Shown here one piece after another: positions 1 to 6,598 of a DNA stretch of 10,410 bases. How positions within the stretch are numbered: position 1 is the first letter of the stretch; each line of letters begins with the position of its first letter. A program made the position numbers and the translations under genes. The notes under the pieces are model-generated. The model was not told the DNA's origin and made no database searches. It was given only the letters and a program-made list of their open reading frames with translations. The stretch comes from Chromatiales bacterium (GTDB lineage: Bacteria; Pseudomonadota; Gammaproteobacteria; SZUA-140). Location of the stretch: positions 1-10,410 of the forward strand of contig JAITWN010000021.1 of assembly GCA_031285245.1 (NCBI GenBank). The letters are read 5' to 3'.

Positions 1-37
1 ACCACCCTCTCTCTCACCCCTCCCCAAACATTCTCTC

Positions 38-65
38 TTTACTTCTCCTCCCCATCCCCTATATC
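38..65 (+). promoter_or_regulatory. Candidate sigma-70 promoter for the btuB riboswitch transcript
   Basis: TTTACT (38-43) and TATATC (60-65) are separated by 16 bases. Each matches four of six consensus positions. A start near position 72 would begin the transcript just before the first helix of the cobalamin riboswitch at 76, which is where a promoter is expected. The surroundings (1-75) are strikingly pyrimidine-rich, so weak matches could arise by chance. No gene is visible in 1-75. Confidence 0.35.
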
Positions 66-75
66 TTCCCGCTCA

Positions 76-286
76 CTCAGGTGTCCTTGCTGGCGTTCGC
101 TGGTTGGGATGAAACGGGAAGTCGGTGTGTGCGGATGCATTATCGCGCTATTCCGACGCTGCCCCCGCAACGGTAAGCGAGTTCAGGAGCTGGCAATCCG
201 CCACTGTGCGCTGCACGGGAAGGCGCTAGCTCTGGGTTTTAGCAGTTTTCTGCTGATCCACTTGCGAGCCCGGAGACCGGCCTGAG
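76..286 (+). promoter_or_regulatory. Cobalamin (vitamin B12) riboswitch aptamer
   Basis: The conserved blocks of the cobalamin riboswitch appear in the correct order: GGGAAGTCGGTG (116-127), CTGCCCCCGCAACGGTAA (159-176), CCACTG (201-206), GGGAAGGCG (217-225) and GAGCCCGGAGACCGGCC (266-282). The outer P1 helix is visible as CTCAGG (76-81) pairing with CCTGAG (281-286). A variable arm holds the perfect hairpin AGCAG-TTTT-CTGCT (241-254). The element binds adenosylcobalamin or a related corrinoid and normally lowers expression of the downstream gene when the ligand is plentiful. Its position about 160 bases before a BtuB-type receptor gene fits that role. The family call is secure; the ligand subclass (adenosyl-, methyl- or hydroxocobalamin) is not decided from sequence here. 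Confidence 0.96.
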
Positions 287-375
287 GGGAAGCCGTTGTG
301 TCGCGGTGGGCGACTCGGGTTCGTGGGTGCCCGTGTTTCCTTTCTCTTTGGGTTCGGCTCCACGCTCTCTCGAAT

Positions 376-438
376 CTCCTCATCTCGCGCATGCGGTAAT
401 TAAAGAACGCCGCGTGCGGGTGTGCGCGATGATCGGAG
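376..438 (+). promoter_or_regulatory. Expression platform: hairpin sequestering the btuB ribosome binding site
   Basis: The only good ribosome binding site for btuB is GGAG (435-438), six bases before the ATG at 445. It can pair with CTCC (376-379). The same helix continues as ATC (382-384) with GAT (431-433), and TCGCGCA (385-391) with TGCGCGA (423-429), giving 14 pairs interrupted by a TC/C internal loop and a bulged T430. Inside it, TGCGG (392-396) can pair with CCGCG (410-414, one wobble). If that inner helix grows to 388-396 with 410-418 it competes with the outer one for bases 388-391. This is the arrangement expected for a translational OFF switch. The fold was found by eye, not by energy calculation. 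Confidence 0.7.
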
Positions 439-444
439 CATGCA

Positions 445-2259
445 ATGAAATCTAGGCTTTTTCCTTTTGCGGGCATGCTGCTCGCTACTTCCTCTTTTAT
501 CTCTGTTTCTTCTGTGTATGGTGCGGATGCCTCGCCGGTGGTGGTGACGGCGACGCGCACGGCGCTTGATGTCGATGAGGTGCTGGCGCCGGTGGTGGTG
601 ATTACGCGTGAGCAGATCGAGCGTCAGCAAGGTATGGATATTGCCGATTTGCTGCGTTTTCATGCGGGTTTTGATATCGGGCGCAATGGTGGTCCGGGGC
701 AGGCGACGTCGCTTTTTTTGCGTGGCACGGATAGTAATCATGTGCTGGTGATGATCGATGGTGTGCGTATCAATCCCGGCACGATCGGCGGCGCGGCGCT
801 GCATAATCTGCAGCCGGAGTTGATCGAGCGCATCGAAGTGGTGAAGGGGCCGCGTTCAGCGCTTTATGGTTCTGATGCGATTGGTGGTGTCATTAATATC
901 ATCACGCGCCGTGCCACGCAGGGTGACGAGGTCGATATCTCAGCCGCGGGCGGCAGTTTTGATACCACGCGTTTCACCGCGGGTGCGCGTCATGCGTCTG
1001 ATAGCGGCATGCGCTTTGGTGTCGATGTGTCTTCATATAACACCGATGGTTTTGCGCCGAGCACTTCTTCTGATGTCAAACGTGGTCATGACAATCTTGG
1101 TGTCAATGCGCATGTCGGCCAGCGTTTTTCGCTGTTTGATGTCGAGCTGACGCACTTTCAGGCGCAGGGCAATACCGAGTATCTGGATTTTTTCCTCGCG
1201 CCGCTCGATCAGGATTTTCTAAACAGTGTGACGGCGCTGCGTTTTGAGGCAACGCCATCTGCAAACTGGCGGACGCGTTTGAAACTGAGTCAGATGAAAG
1301 ATGAGATCGATCAAAATCAGAGTGAAGATTTTGCGCACACCGATCGACGTACGATTGATTGGCAGAACGATGTTCATCTCGGCAGTGCGCAGCTGCTCAC
1401 CGCGGGTTTGGAGTTTTCGCGCGAGCAGACGTCTGCGGCGAGTTTTGGCACGGTGTTCGATGAAGACCGCGACATCCGCGCTGCGTATTTGCAGGACGCG
1501 ATCGAATACGGTGCGCATCGCGCGGTGCTCGCCACGCGTTATACCGACTACGACGGTTTCGGCGAACAACTGACCTGGGGTGTCGATTACGGCTATTGGT
1601 TGACGGAAGCGACGCGTTTCACCGCAGCGGTTGGCACCGCATTTCGCGCGCCGGATCAGACAGATCGTTTTGGTTTTGGTGGTGATCCGAATCTCAAGCC
1701 GGAGAAGGCGCGCAATGTCGAGCTCGGTATGCTGCATCGTTTTTCGCCGGCGCAGCGCGTCACGCTGCAAGCGTTTCAGAACGACCTCGATCAGCTCATC
1801 GAGTTTGATTTCAGCGCAGGCGGCATGATCAATATTGCGCAGGCGAGAATCCGTGGCGTTGAGTTGAGCTATGAATATGCTGCCGGACCCTGGTATTTCC
1901 TCACGCAGGCAACTATGCAGGACCCGGTCTCGCGTGATTCGGGCAATCAGCTGCCGCGACGCACCAAGCGCAGCGTCACTGCCTCGCTCGATTACACGCT
2001 CAAGCGCTGGCAGCTCGGCAGCGATATGCTGCTGGCTGCTGAGCGTCGCGATTCAGATTTCAGCGATGCCACGCTGCCGGGTTATGGCATCGTCAATCTG
2101 CATGCGGCGCTCGCGCTCGGTAACGGCTGGTCGCTGCGCGCGCGGGTGGAAAATCTTTTCGACAAGGAGTACGAGCTTGCGGCTGGTTTTCGCACAGCGG
2201 AGCGTTCTTATTTGCTCCAGTTAGGTTGGCGTTACGGGGCGGATCGTTCTGCGTTGTAA
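445..2259 (+). CDS. btuB: TonB-dependent outer membrane vitamin B12 receptor BtuB
   Basis: This 604-residue protein is close to the usual BtuB length (614 in E. coli). It takes up cobalamin across the outer membrane using energy passed on by TonB-ExbB-ExbD. A signal peptide occupies about residues 1-26 to 29. It is followed by a TonB box, PVVVTATR (31-38), and a plug domain to about residue 155 with the typical LFLRGTDSNHVLVMIDGVR and IGGVINIITR (146-155) segments. The rest is alternating beta-strand sequence typical of a 22-strand barrel, with the family hallmark NLFDKEYELAAGF near the end. The C-terminus carries a short hydrophilic tail after the last strand (ending ADRSAL), where many barrels end on an aromatic residue. 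The ATG at 445 follows GGAG by six bases. The upstream cobalamin riboswitch supports the substrate. It appears to be transcribed alone, since no btuCDF or cobalamin synthesis gene follows before miaB. Confidence 0.95.
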   Translation: MKSRLFPFAGMLLATSSFISVSSVYGADASPVVVTATRTALDVDEVLAPVVVITREQIERQQGMDIADLLRFHAGFDIGRNGGPGQATSLFLRGTDSNHVLVMIDGVRINPGTIGGAALHNLQPELIERIEVVKGPRSALYGSDAIGGVINIITRRATQGDEVDISAAGGSFDTTRFTAGARHASDSGMRFGVDVSSYNTDGFAPSTSSDVKRGHDNLGVNAHVGQRFSLFDVELTHFQAQGNTEYLDFFLAPLDQDFLNSVTALRFEATPSANWRTRLKLSQMKDEIDQNQSEDFAHTDRRTIDWQNDVHLGSAQLLTAGLEFSREQTSAASFGTVFDEDRDIRAAYLQDAIEYGAHRAVLATRYTDYDGFGEQLTWGVDYGYWLTEATRFTAAVGTAFRAPDQTDRFGFGGDPNLKPEKARNVELGMLHRFSPAQRVTLQAFQNDLDQLIEFDFSAGGMINIAQARIRGVELSYEYAAGPWYFLTQATMQDPVSRDSGNQLPRRTKRSVTASLDYTLKRWQLGSDMLLAAERRDSDFSDATLPGYGIVNLHAALALGNGWSLRARVENLFDKEYELAAGFRTAERSYLLQLGWRYGADRSAL

Positions 2260-2420
2260 GTTGATTTCTGCTGTCTGGCCGGCGGTTGCGCCAGGGATGG
2301 CGGCGTTCGAGCGGCCAGGATGGCGAAAAGCGTGTCTCGTCAGGTGGCACACCGACTGCGACCTCTAGCTACTCTGTGTGCTGCGTTTAGTCCAATCATA
2401 TGACTGCGGTTTCGCAGAGG

Positions 2421-2452
2421 CCTCACTTGTGGGAGAGGGTTGGGGAGAGGGG
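2421..2452. repeat. Purine-rich dispersed repeat-like segment
   Basis: The segment reads CCTCACTTGTGGGAGAGG and then GTTGGGGAGAGGGG. It resembles the GGGAGAGGGTTGGGG type of intergenic repeat that I recall from many proteobacterial genomes; this is from memory, not a search. Only one copy in this orientation is present. The pyrimidine-rich stretch at the very start of the window (3-28) resembles its reverse complement loosely. No protein-coding potential is seen. Confidence 0.4.
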
Positions 2453-2532
2453 AAATAAAAACCGGCTAGCGGCACTTTCAAAAAACATTTTGTTAAAGGC
2501 CCTTATAAAATCAACATCTTGACTCCGCATTG

Positions 2533-2577
2533 AGCGCTCGCTTGTCAGTGCCGGCCATTTTCTTGAGAGTGGAAAAG
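2533..2577 (+). repeat. Leader motif, copy A (upstream of miaB)
   Basis: AGCGCTCGCT (2533-2542), AGTGCCG (2547-2553) and GGAAAAG (2571-2577) occur in the same order and nearly the same spacing as AGCGCTCGCT (9029-9038), AGTGCCG (9040-9046) and GGGAAAG (9064-9070) before the secreted protein gene. TTTTC also lies between the second and third blocks in both copies. Whether this is a true repeat family or chance is not resolved by two copies. Confidence 0.4.
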
Positions 2578-2591
2578 CACGCCTCTAATGT
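2563..2591 (+). promoter_or_regulatory. Candidate promoter for the miaB-lnt operon
   Basis: TTGAGA (2563-2568) matches five of six -35 positions. It is followed after exactly 17 bases by TAATGT (2586-2591), which matches only three of six -10 positions. The implied start near 2598 would give a leader of about 30 bases before the miaB ATG. An alternative -35, TTGACT (2519-2524), has no usable -10 at the right distance. This is a weak call. Confidence 0.3.
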
Positions 2592-2629
2592 AGTAGCTTT
2601 AGCAATCTTTCCACCGCCTTAGTCGGAGT

Positions 2630-3997
2630 ATGAGTCGCAAGCTATATATAAAGACCTTCGGCTGCCAGATGAATGAATACGATTCCGCAAGGATGGCAGA
2701 CGCGCTGGTTGATGAGTATGGATTCGAGATGGTCTCCCTCCCCGATGACGCCGATGTCATCCTGGTCAACACCTGCTCGGTGAGAGAAAAAGCGCAGGAG
2801 AAGCTTTTCTCTCAGCTCGGTCGTTGGCGCCCGTGGAAAGCCGAACGTCCCGGACGCGTGCTGGGTGTGGGTGGGTGCGTTGCGAGTCAGGAGGGCGCGG
2901 CGATTCGCGAGCGCGCGCCTTACGTTGACTTGGTGTTTGGTCCGCAGACGCTGCATCGCTTGCCCGCCATGCTGGGCGAGCATCTGCGCGATCGCCGGCC
3001 GGTGATCGACATCAGTTTCCCTGAGATCGAAAAGTTTGACTGTCTGCCGCCACCGCGCGCCGAAGGGCCGAGCGCCTTTGTGTCGGTAATGGAAGGATGC
3101 AGCAAATACTGTACGTTCTGCGTCGTGCCTTATACGCGCGGCGAAGAAGTCAGCCGTCCGTTTGATTCCGTGCTTGAAGAAGTGCGCCAGCTCGCCGCGC
3201 AAGGCGTGCGCGAAGTGACGCTGCTCGGGCAGAACGTCAATGCTTATCGCGGCACGATGGAAGATGGCACCGAGGCGGATCTCGCGCTGCTTTGCCATTA
3301 CGTGGCGGCAGTGCCAGGCATTGATCGCATTCGCTATACCACATCGCACCCGGTCGAATTTAGTGACAGCCTGGTGCGCGCGTATGCGGAGCTGCCAGCG
3401 CTGGCTGATCATGTGCACTTGCCAGTGCAGAGTGGTGCGGATCGCGTGCTCGCGCGCATGAAGCGTGGCCACACGGTGCTCGAATATCGCGCGTTGATTC
3501 GCCGTCTGCGCGCTTTGCGCCCTGATCTCAGCCTGTCTTCTGATTTCATCGTCGGCTTCCCTGGTGAGACCGATGCAGAGTTTCAGGCCACCATGGATCT
3601 GATCGAAGACATGCGTTTCGATCACGCTTTCAGCTTTATATATAGCGCGCGTCCCGGCACGCCGGCAGCGGCGCTGCCTGATGATGTGCCCTTTGAAGCG
3701 AAGGAAGAGCGGCTGCAACGTTTGCAAACGCGCATCAATGAATTCACTGTGGATTTCAATCGCGCCATGGTTGGCACGCGTCAGCGCGTGTTGGTCGAGC
3801 GGATATCGCGCAAATCTGAGCTTGAAGTGTCGGGTCGTGCGTCGAATAACCGCATCGTGGTTTTCCCCGGCGATGAACGCATGCTCGGGCGTTTCGTCGA
3901 TGTACGCATCACTGAGGCAGGCGTTGGCTCTCTGCGCGGCGAATTCATGGGTGTGATCGAGGCCGGCTCGCGCGTCAGCGCGGCCAACTGGCGCTGA
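2630..3997 (+). CDS. miaB: tRNA-2-methylthio-N6-dimethylallyladenosine synthase MiaB
   Basis: MiaB is a radical-SAM methylthiotransferase that converts i6A at position 37 of tRNAs reading UNN codons into ms2i6A, using two [4Fe-4S] clusters. The 455-residue length is typical. The N-terminal UPF0004 domain carries the three cluster cysteines C12 (KTFGCQMNEYD), C49 (NTCSVRE) and C83 (GGCVASQ). The radical-SAM CxxxCxxC motif is at C157, C161 and C164 (GCSKYCTFCVVPYTRG). A TRAM domain follows at about 378-445. The ATG at 2630 gives the canonical MSRKLYIKTFGCQMNEYDS start, so it is very likely correct. The nearest ribosome-binding-like sequence, GGAG (2625-2628), lies just one base before it, which is too close to work normally. 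It is the first gene of the operon and its stop overlaps the next start by one base (TGATG). Confidence 0.97.
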   Translation: MSRKLYIKTFGCQMNEYDSARMADALVDEYGFEMVSLPDDADVILVNTCSVREKAQEKLFSQLGRWRPWKAERPGRVLGVGGCVASQEGAAIRERAPYVDLVFGPQTLHRLPAMLGEHLRDRRPVIDISFPEIEKFDCLPPPRAEGPSAFVSVMEGCSKYCTFCVVPYTRGEEVSRPFDSVLEEVRQLAAQGVREVTLLGQNVNAYRGTMEDGTEADLALLCHYVAAVPGIDRIRYTTSHPVEFSDSLVRAYAELPALADHVHLPVQSGADRVLARMKRGHTVLEYRALIRRLRALRPDLSLSSDFIVGFPGETDAEFQATMDLIEDMRFDHAFSFIYSARPGTPAAALPDDVPFEAKEERLQRLQTRINEFTVDFNRAMVGTRQRVLVERISRKSELEVSGRASNNRIVVFPGDERMLGRFVDVRITEAGVGSLRGEFMGVIEAGSRVSAANWR

Positions 3998-5145
3998 TGG
4001 CTCGTCGTCGCGACAAATCCGGTGTGCCAGATGCGGCCTCCGATCGAGAGCTGGCGCAGCCGATGACACCTGCCATGCCGCCGCCTATCGATGTTTCCCC
4101 GGTAACGCGCGAGCTGATTCTTGAGCCTGAAGACAACGCGCGCCTTGCCAGTTTAAGCGGGCCTTTGGATGAACATCTGCGCGAGGTCGAGCGTCGCCTG
4201 GGGGTTGAGCTGAGTCATCGTGGCAATGCCTTTCGCATCATCGGTCTTGCCGCCGCAGCCGATGCGGCGCACCGCGCTTTGCGGCGCTTGTACGCCGAGA
4301 CGGAAAAATCAGCATTGACCGCGGCGCGCGTGCATCTGCTATTGCAGGCCGGTGAAGAGCAAAGCGCTACCGGCGCGCAGAGCGGGCGCAGTGCGCCGAC
4401 AGATGCCGACGATGCCGCAGCAAATGAGCGCACGCGCATCAGCACGCGTGGCGCGGGCATTGCGCCGCGCGGCAGCAATCAGCGCCGTTATGTAGAAAAC
4501 ATTCGCCGCTGCGACATCAATTTCGGCATCGGTCCGGCGGGCACGGGCAAAACCTATCTTGCCGTTGCCTGCGCGGTTGAAGCGCTGGAGCGCGAACAGG
4601 TGCGGCGCATTCTCTTGGTGCGTCCAGCGGTGGAGGCGGGTGAGCGCCTTGGTTTCTTGCCCGGTGACCTCGCGCAGAAGATCGATCCTTATCTGCGCCC
4701 GCTCTACGACGCGCTCTATGAAATGCTCGGTTTCGATCGCGTCGCGCGGCTCATCGAGCGTAACGTCATCGAGGTCGCGCCGCTTGCCTACATGCGCGGA
4801 CGCACGCTCAATGAAGCGTTCATCATTCTCGATGAAGCACAGAACACGACTACCGAGCAGATGAAGATGTTTTTGACGCGTATCGGTTTTGGTTCAACGG
4901 TCGTCATCACCGGTGATATTACGCAGGTCGATCTGCCGCGCGAACGCGAATCAGGTTTGCGTCACGTCATCGAGATTCTCGATAACATCGAAGGAATCAG
5001 CTTTGTGTTCTTCCAGTCGCGTGATGTCGTGCGCCATCCTCTGGTGCAGCGCATCGTCGCCGCTTATGAGCGTGTTGAAGAAGCGCGCGCGAAGAAAATA
5101 GGGCAGAAAAGCGGTGACAGGAATAACCGCGGAGGCGTAGCGTGA
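3997..5145 (+). CDS. ybeZ: PhoH-family ATPase (YbeZ)
   Basis: This 382-residue protein is a PhoH-like P-loop ATPase of the YbeZ type, a cytoplasmic partner of the endoribonuclease YbeY, which is encoded next. The N-terminal domain (about 38-110) contains the family signature LEPEDNARLASLSGPLDEHL. The ATPase domain (about 166-370) has Walker A GPAGTGKT (179-186), Walker B FIILDEAQN (275-283) and GDITQVDLP (306-314). It is longer than the roughly 346 residues of E. coli YbeZ. The extra length lies in a proline-containing N-terminal stretch (1-36) and a low-complexity Ala/Ser/Asp linker (about 120-145). The start at 3997 overlaps the miaB stop by one base, which suggests translational coupling. 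In-frame ATG codons at 4063 and 4075 would remove most of the N-terminal extension and cannot be excluded. An exact biochemical role for this family is not settled. Confidence 0.95.
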   Translation: MARRRDKSGVPDAASDRELAQPMTPAMPPPIDVSPVTRELILEPEDNARLASLSGPLDEHLREVERRLGVELSHRGNAFRIIGLAAAADAAHRALRRLYAETEKSALTAARVHLLLQAGEEQSATGAQSGRSAPTDADDAAANERTRISTRGAGIAPRGSNQRRYVENIRRCDINFGIGPAGTGKTYLAVACAVEALEREQVRRILLVRPAVEAGERLGFLPGDLAQKIDPYLRPLYDALYEMLGFDRVARLIERNVIEVAPLAYMRGRTLNEAFIILDEAQNTTTEQMKMFLTRIGFGSTVVITGDITQVDLPRERESGLRHVIEILDNIEGISFVFFQSRDVVRHPLVQRIVAAYERVEEARAKKIGQKSGDRNNRGGVA

Positions 5146-5693
5146 ATCTCGAACTCGATGTGCAGTATGCAATCGATGACGAAGCGCTCGCATCGCGTCT
5201 GCCGGATGAAACAGCGATCGAAACCTGGGTGTGCACGGCGCTTGCTGATCGCAAGCCGGCGGCGCAGCTCGTGGTGCGCATCGTCGATGAAGACGAAGGC
5301 CGCGAACTCAACGAAACTTATCGCGGGCGCAAGAAGGGGCCGACCAATGTATTGTCGTTTCCCTTTGAAACGCCGGAGCTGCTTGATCCGCCGCTGCTCG
5401 GCGACATCGTGATCTGTGCGCCGGTGGTCGAGCGCGAAGCGCGCGAACAGAACAAAGCCGTGCAGGCACACTGGGCGCATTTGGTGATTCACGGCGTCCT
5501 GCATTTGATAGGGTACGATCATGAAGAGGAGAACGAGGCAGTGATCATGGAACGTACAGAGCGCACGATCATGGATAGGCTCGGTTTCCCCGATCCTTAC
5601 GCGGGCGAAGACAGTGCCGCGCCTGATTTAGACGAACCTCCCAGCGAGTCAGGAGGGGGCGTGAAAGCAGCGTCTGCGAGGACGCGGGCATGA
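5142..5693 (+). CDS. ybeY: Endoribonuclease YbeY (rRNA maturation factor)
   Basis: YbeY is a single-strand-specific, metal-dependent endoribonuclease involved in 16S rRNA 3' end maturation and ribosome quality control. The zinc-binding signature is intact: HGVLHLIGYDH places H117, H121 and H127. The upstream conserved segment around R61 (NETYRGRKKGPTNVLSFPFE) is also present. At 183 residues it is longer than the usual roughly 155. The surplus is a C-terminal tail after LGFPDPY that is rich in Ala, Asp, Pro and Ser and then becomes basic (about residues 148-183). This tail is encoded in the stretch leading into the corC start. The GTG start at 5142 overlaps the ybeZ stop in a GTGA arrangement and follows GGAGG (5131-5135) by six bases, a good ribosome binding site. 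Confidence 0.95.
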   Translation: MNLELDVQYAIDDEALASRLPDETAIETWVCTALADRKPAAQLVVRIVDEDEGRELNETYRGRKKGPTNVLSFPFETPELLDPPLLGDIVICAPVVEREAREQNKAVQAHWAHLVIHGVLHLIGYDHEEENEAVIMERTERTIMDRLGFPDPYAGEDSAAPDLDEPPSESGGGVKAASARTRA

Positions 5694-6574
5694 ACGACGG
5701 ACACCCTGCGAGTACGCCCGAAGTGGCTCATCGCTCCTGGCTTGGCAGACTTGGCAAAGTGCTGGCCGGCGAACCCCGCACCCAGGAAGAACTCCTCGCC
5801 TCACTGCGCGAAGCGCAGCAGCGCGGCCTCATCGACGGCGAAGCACTGGTGATGATCGAAGGCGTGCTCGAAGTGAGCGAGATGCAAGTGCGCGACATCA
5901 TGATTCCTCGCGCGCAGATGGTCGTGGTCGAGCGTGATACTACGCTTGCTGAGTTGCTGCCGATCCTCACCGAGTCCCAGCACTCGCGTTTCCCGGTGAT
6001 TGGGGAAAACAAAGACGAAGTGCTCGGCATTCTGCTCGCGAAAGATCTGCTGCCGTATTTTGCCGCCGGCCGCACTGCCGATTTCAACGTGCGCGATATT
6101 CTGCGTCCAGCGCTCTTCATCCCCGAAAGCCAGCGCCTCAATGTATTGCTCAAGGAATTTCGCTCCAGCCGCAATCACATCGCGTTGGTGGTGAATGAAT
6201 ATGGCGGCATCGATGGCATGGTGACGATCGAAGACGTGCTTGAGCAGATCGTCGGTGAGATCGTCGATGAGCATGATGTCGATGATCAGATCTACATCAT
6301 GAAGCATGGTGATCGTCACTACACGGTCAAGGCACTGACGCCGATCGAGCAATTCAATGAATATTTTCACGCCGGTTTTTCCGACGAGGAATTCGATACC
6401 ATCGGTGGTCTTTTGATGAGTGAGTTCGGTCGGCTGCCGCGTCGCGGCGAGATCTGCAATATCGATCGCTTCCGTTTCAAAATTCTTCATGCCGATAGTC
6501 GCCGCATTCATCTGCTGCAAGTCACGCCGCTCACCGCTGAAACGGGCGATTCCGCGCCGGCGCGGCAGTCCTGA
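5690..6574 (+). CDS. corC: CBS-domain protein, CorC/HlyC family (YbeX)
   Basis: This 294-residue cytoplasmic protein belongs to the CorC/YbeX group, historically linked to magnesium and cobalt efflux and, through its neighbours, to ribosome metabolism. The first CBS domain spans about 67-125, starting VRDIMIPRAQM. The second spans about 134-195 and carries the family hallmark NEYGGIDGMVTIEDVLEQIVGEIVDE (E170 onward). The C-terminal transporter-associated domain covers roughly 205-285. The DUF21 membrane domain found in larger relatives is absent, as usual for YbeX. The ATG at 5690 overlaps the ybeY stop in an ATGA arrangement, and GAGGA (5678-5682) sits seven bases upstream. The operon position directly before lnt is that of E. 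coli ybeX. Whether it really acts in ion transport cannot be told from sequence. Confidence 0.94.
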   Translation: MNDGHPASTPEVAHRSWLGRLGKVLAGEPRTQEELLASLREAQQRGLIDGEALVMIEGVLEVSEMQVRDIMIPRAQMVVVERDTTLAELLPILTESQHSRFPVIGENKDEVLGILLAKDLLPYFAAGRTADFNVRDILRPALFIPESQRLNVLLKEFRSSRNHIALVVNEYGGIDGMVTIEDVLEQIVGEIVDEHDVDDQIYIMKHGDRHYTVKALTPIEQFNEYFHAGFSDEEFDTIGGLLMSEFGRLPRRGEICNIDRFRFKILHADSRRIHLLQVTPLTAETGDSAPARQS

Positions 6575-6598
6575 TTTATTGCTAGCGAATTCATTCCA

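Larger units (their letters stand above)
2260..2629. other. Intergenic region between btuB and miaB
   Basis: No convincing gene is visible here. After the btuB stop, CTGGCCG (2275-2281) can pair with CGGCCAG (2312-2318), and CTGCG-GTTT-CGCAG (2404-2417) forms a perfect small hairpin. Neither is followed by a run of T, so I do not call an intrinsic terminator. A purine-rich segment at 2421-2452 looks like a dispersed repeat. From 2454 to 2520 the DNA is distinctly AT-rich, including TATAAA (2504-2509) with no good -35 partner. A leader motif at 2533-2577 recurs at 9029-9070, and a promoter candidate lies at 2563-2591. Confidence 0.8.

Noticed and set aside
316..346. Terminator-like hairpin in the btuB leader (CGGG with CCCG followed by a pyrimidine tract)
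   Set aside because: The stem is only four pairs and the following tract is mixed T and C, not a T-run. Translational control through 376-438 is better supported.
183..804. - strand open frames across the riboswitch and the start of btuB
   Set aside because: They overlap a well-supported riboswitch and btuB, and encode low-complexity Arg/His-rich products without homology that I recognise.
2275..2318. Intrinsic terminator behind btuB
   Set aside because: CTGGCCG and CGGCCAG can pair, but the loop is about 30 bases and no T-run follows, so Rho-independent termination is not supported.
2642..4069. A 475-codon open frame on the - strand opposite miaB
   Set aside because: It lies entirely over miaB and the first codons of ybeZ, whose + strand products are unmistakable. 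Its product shows no recognisable motif and an odd His/Arg-rich composition typical of a shadow frame in GC-rich DNA.
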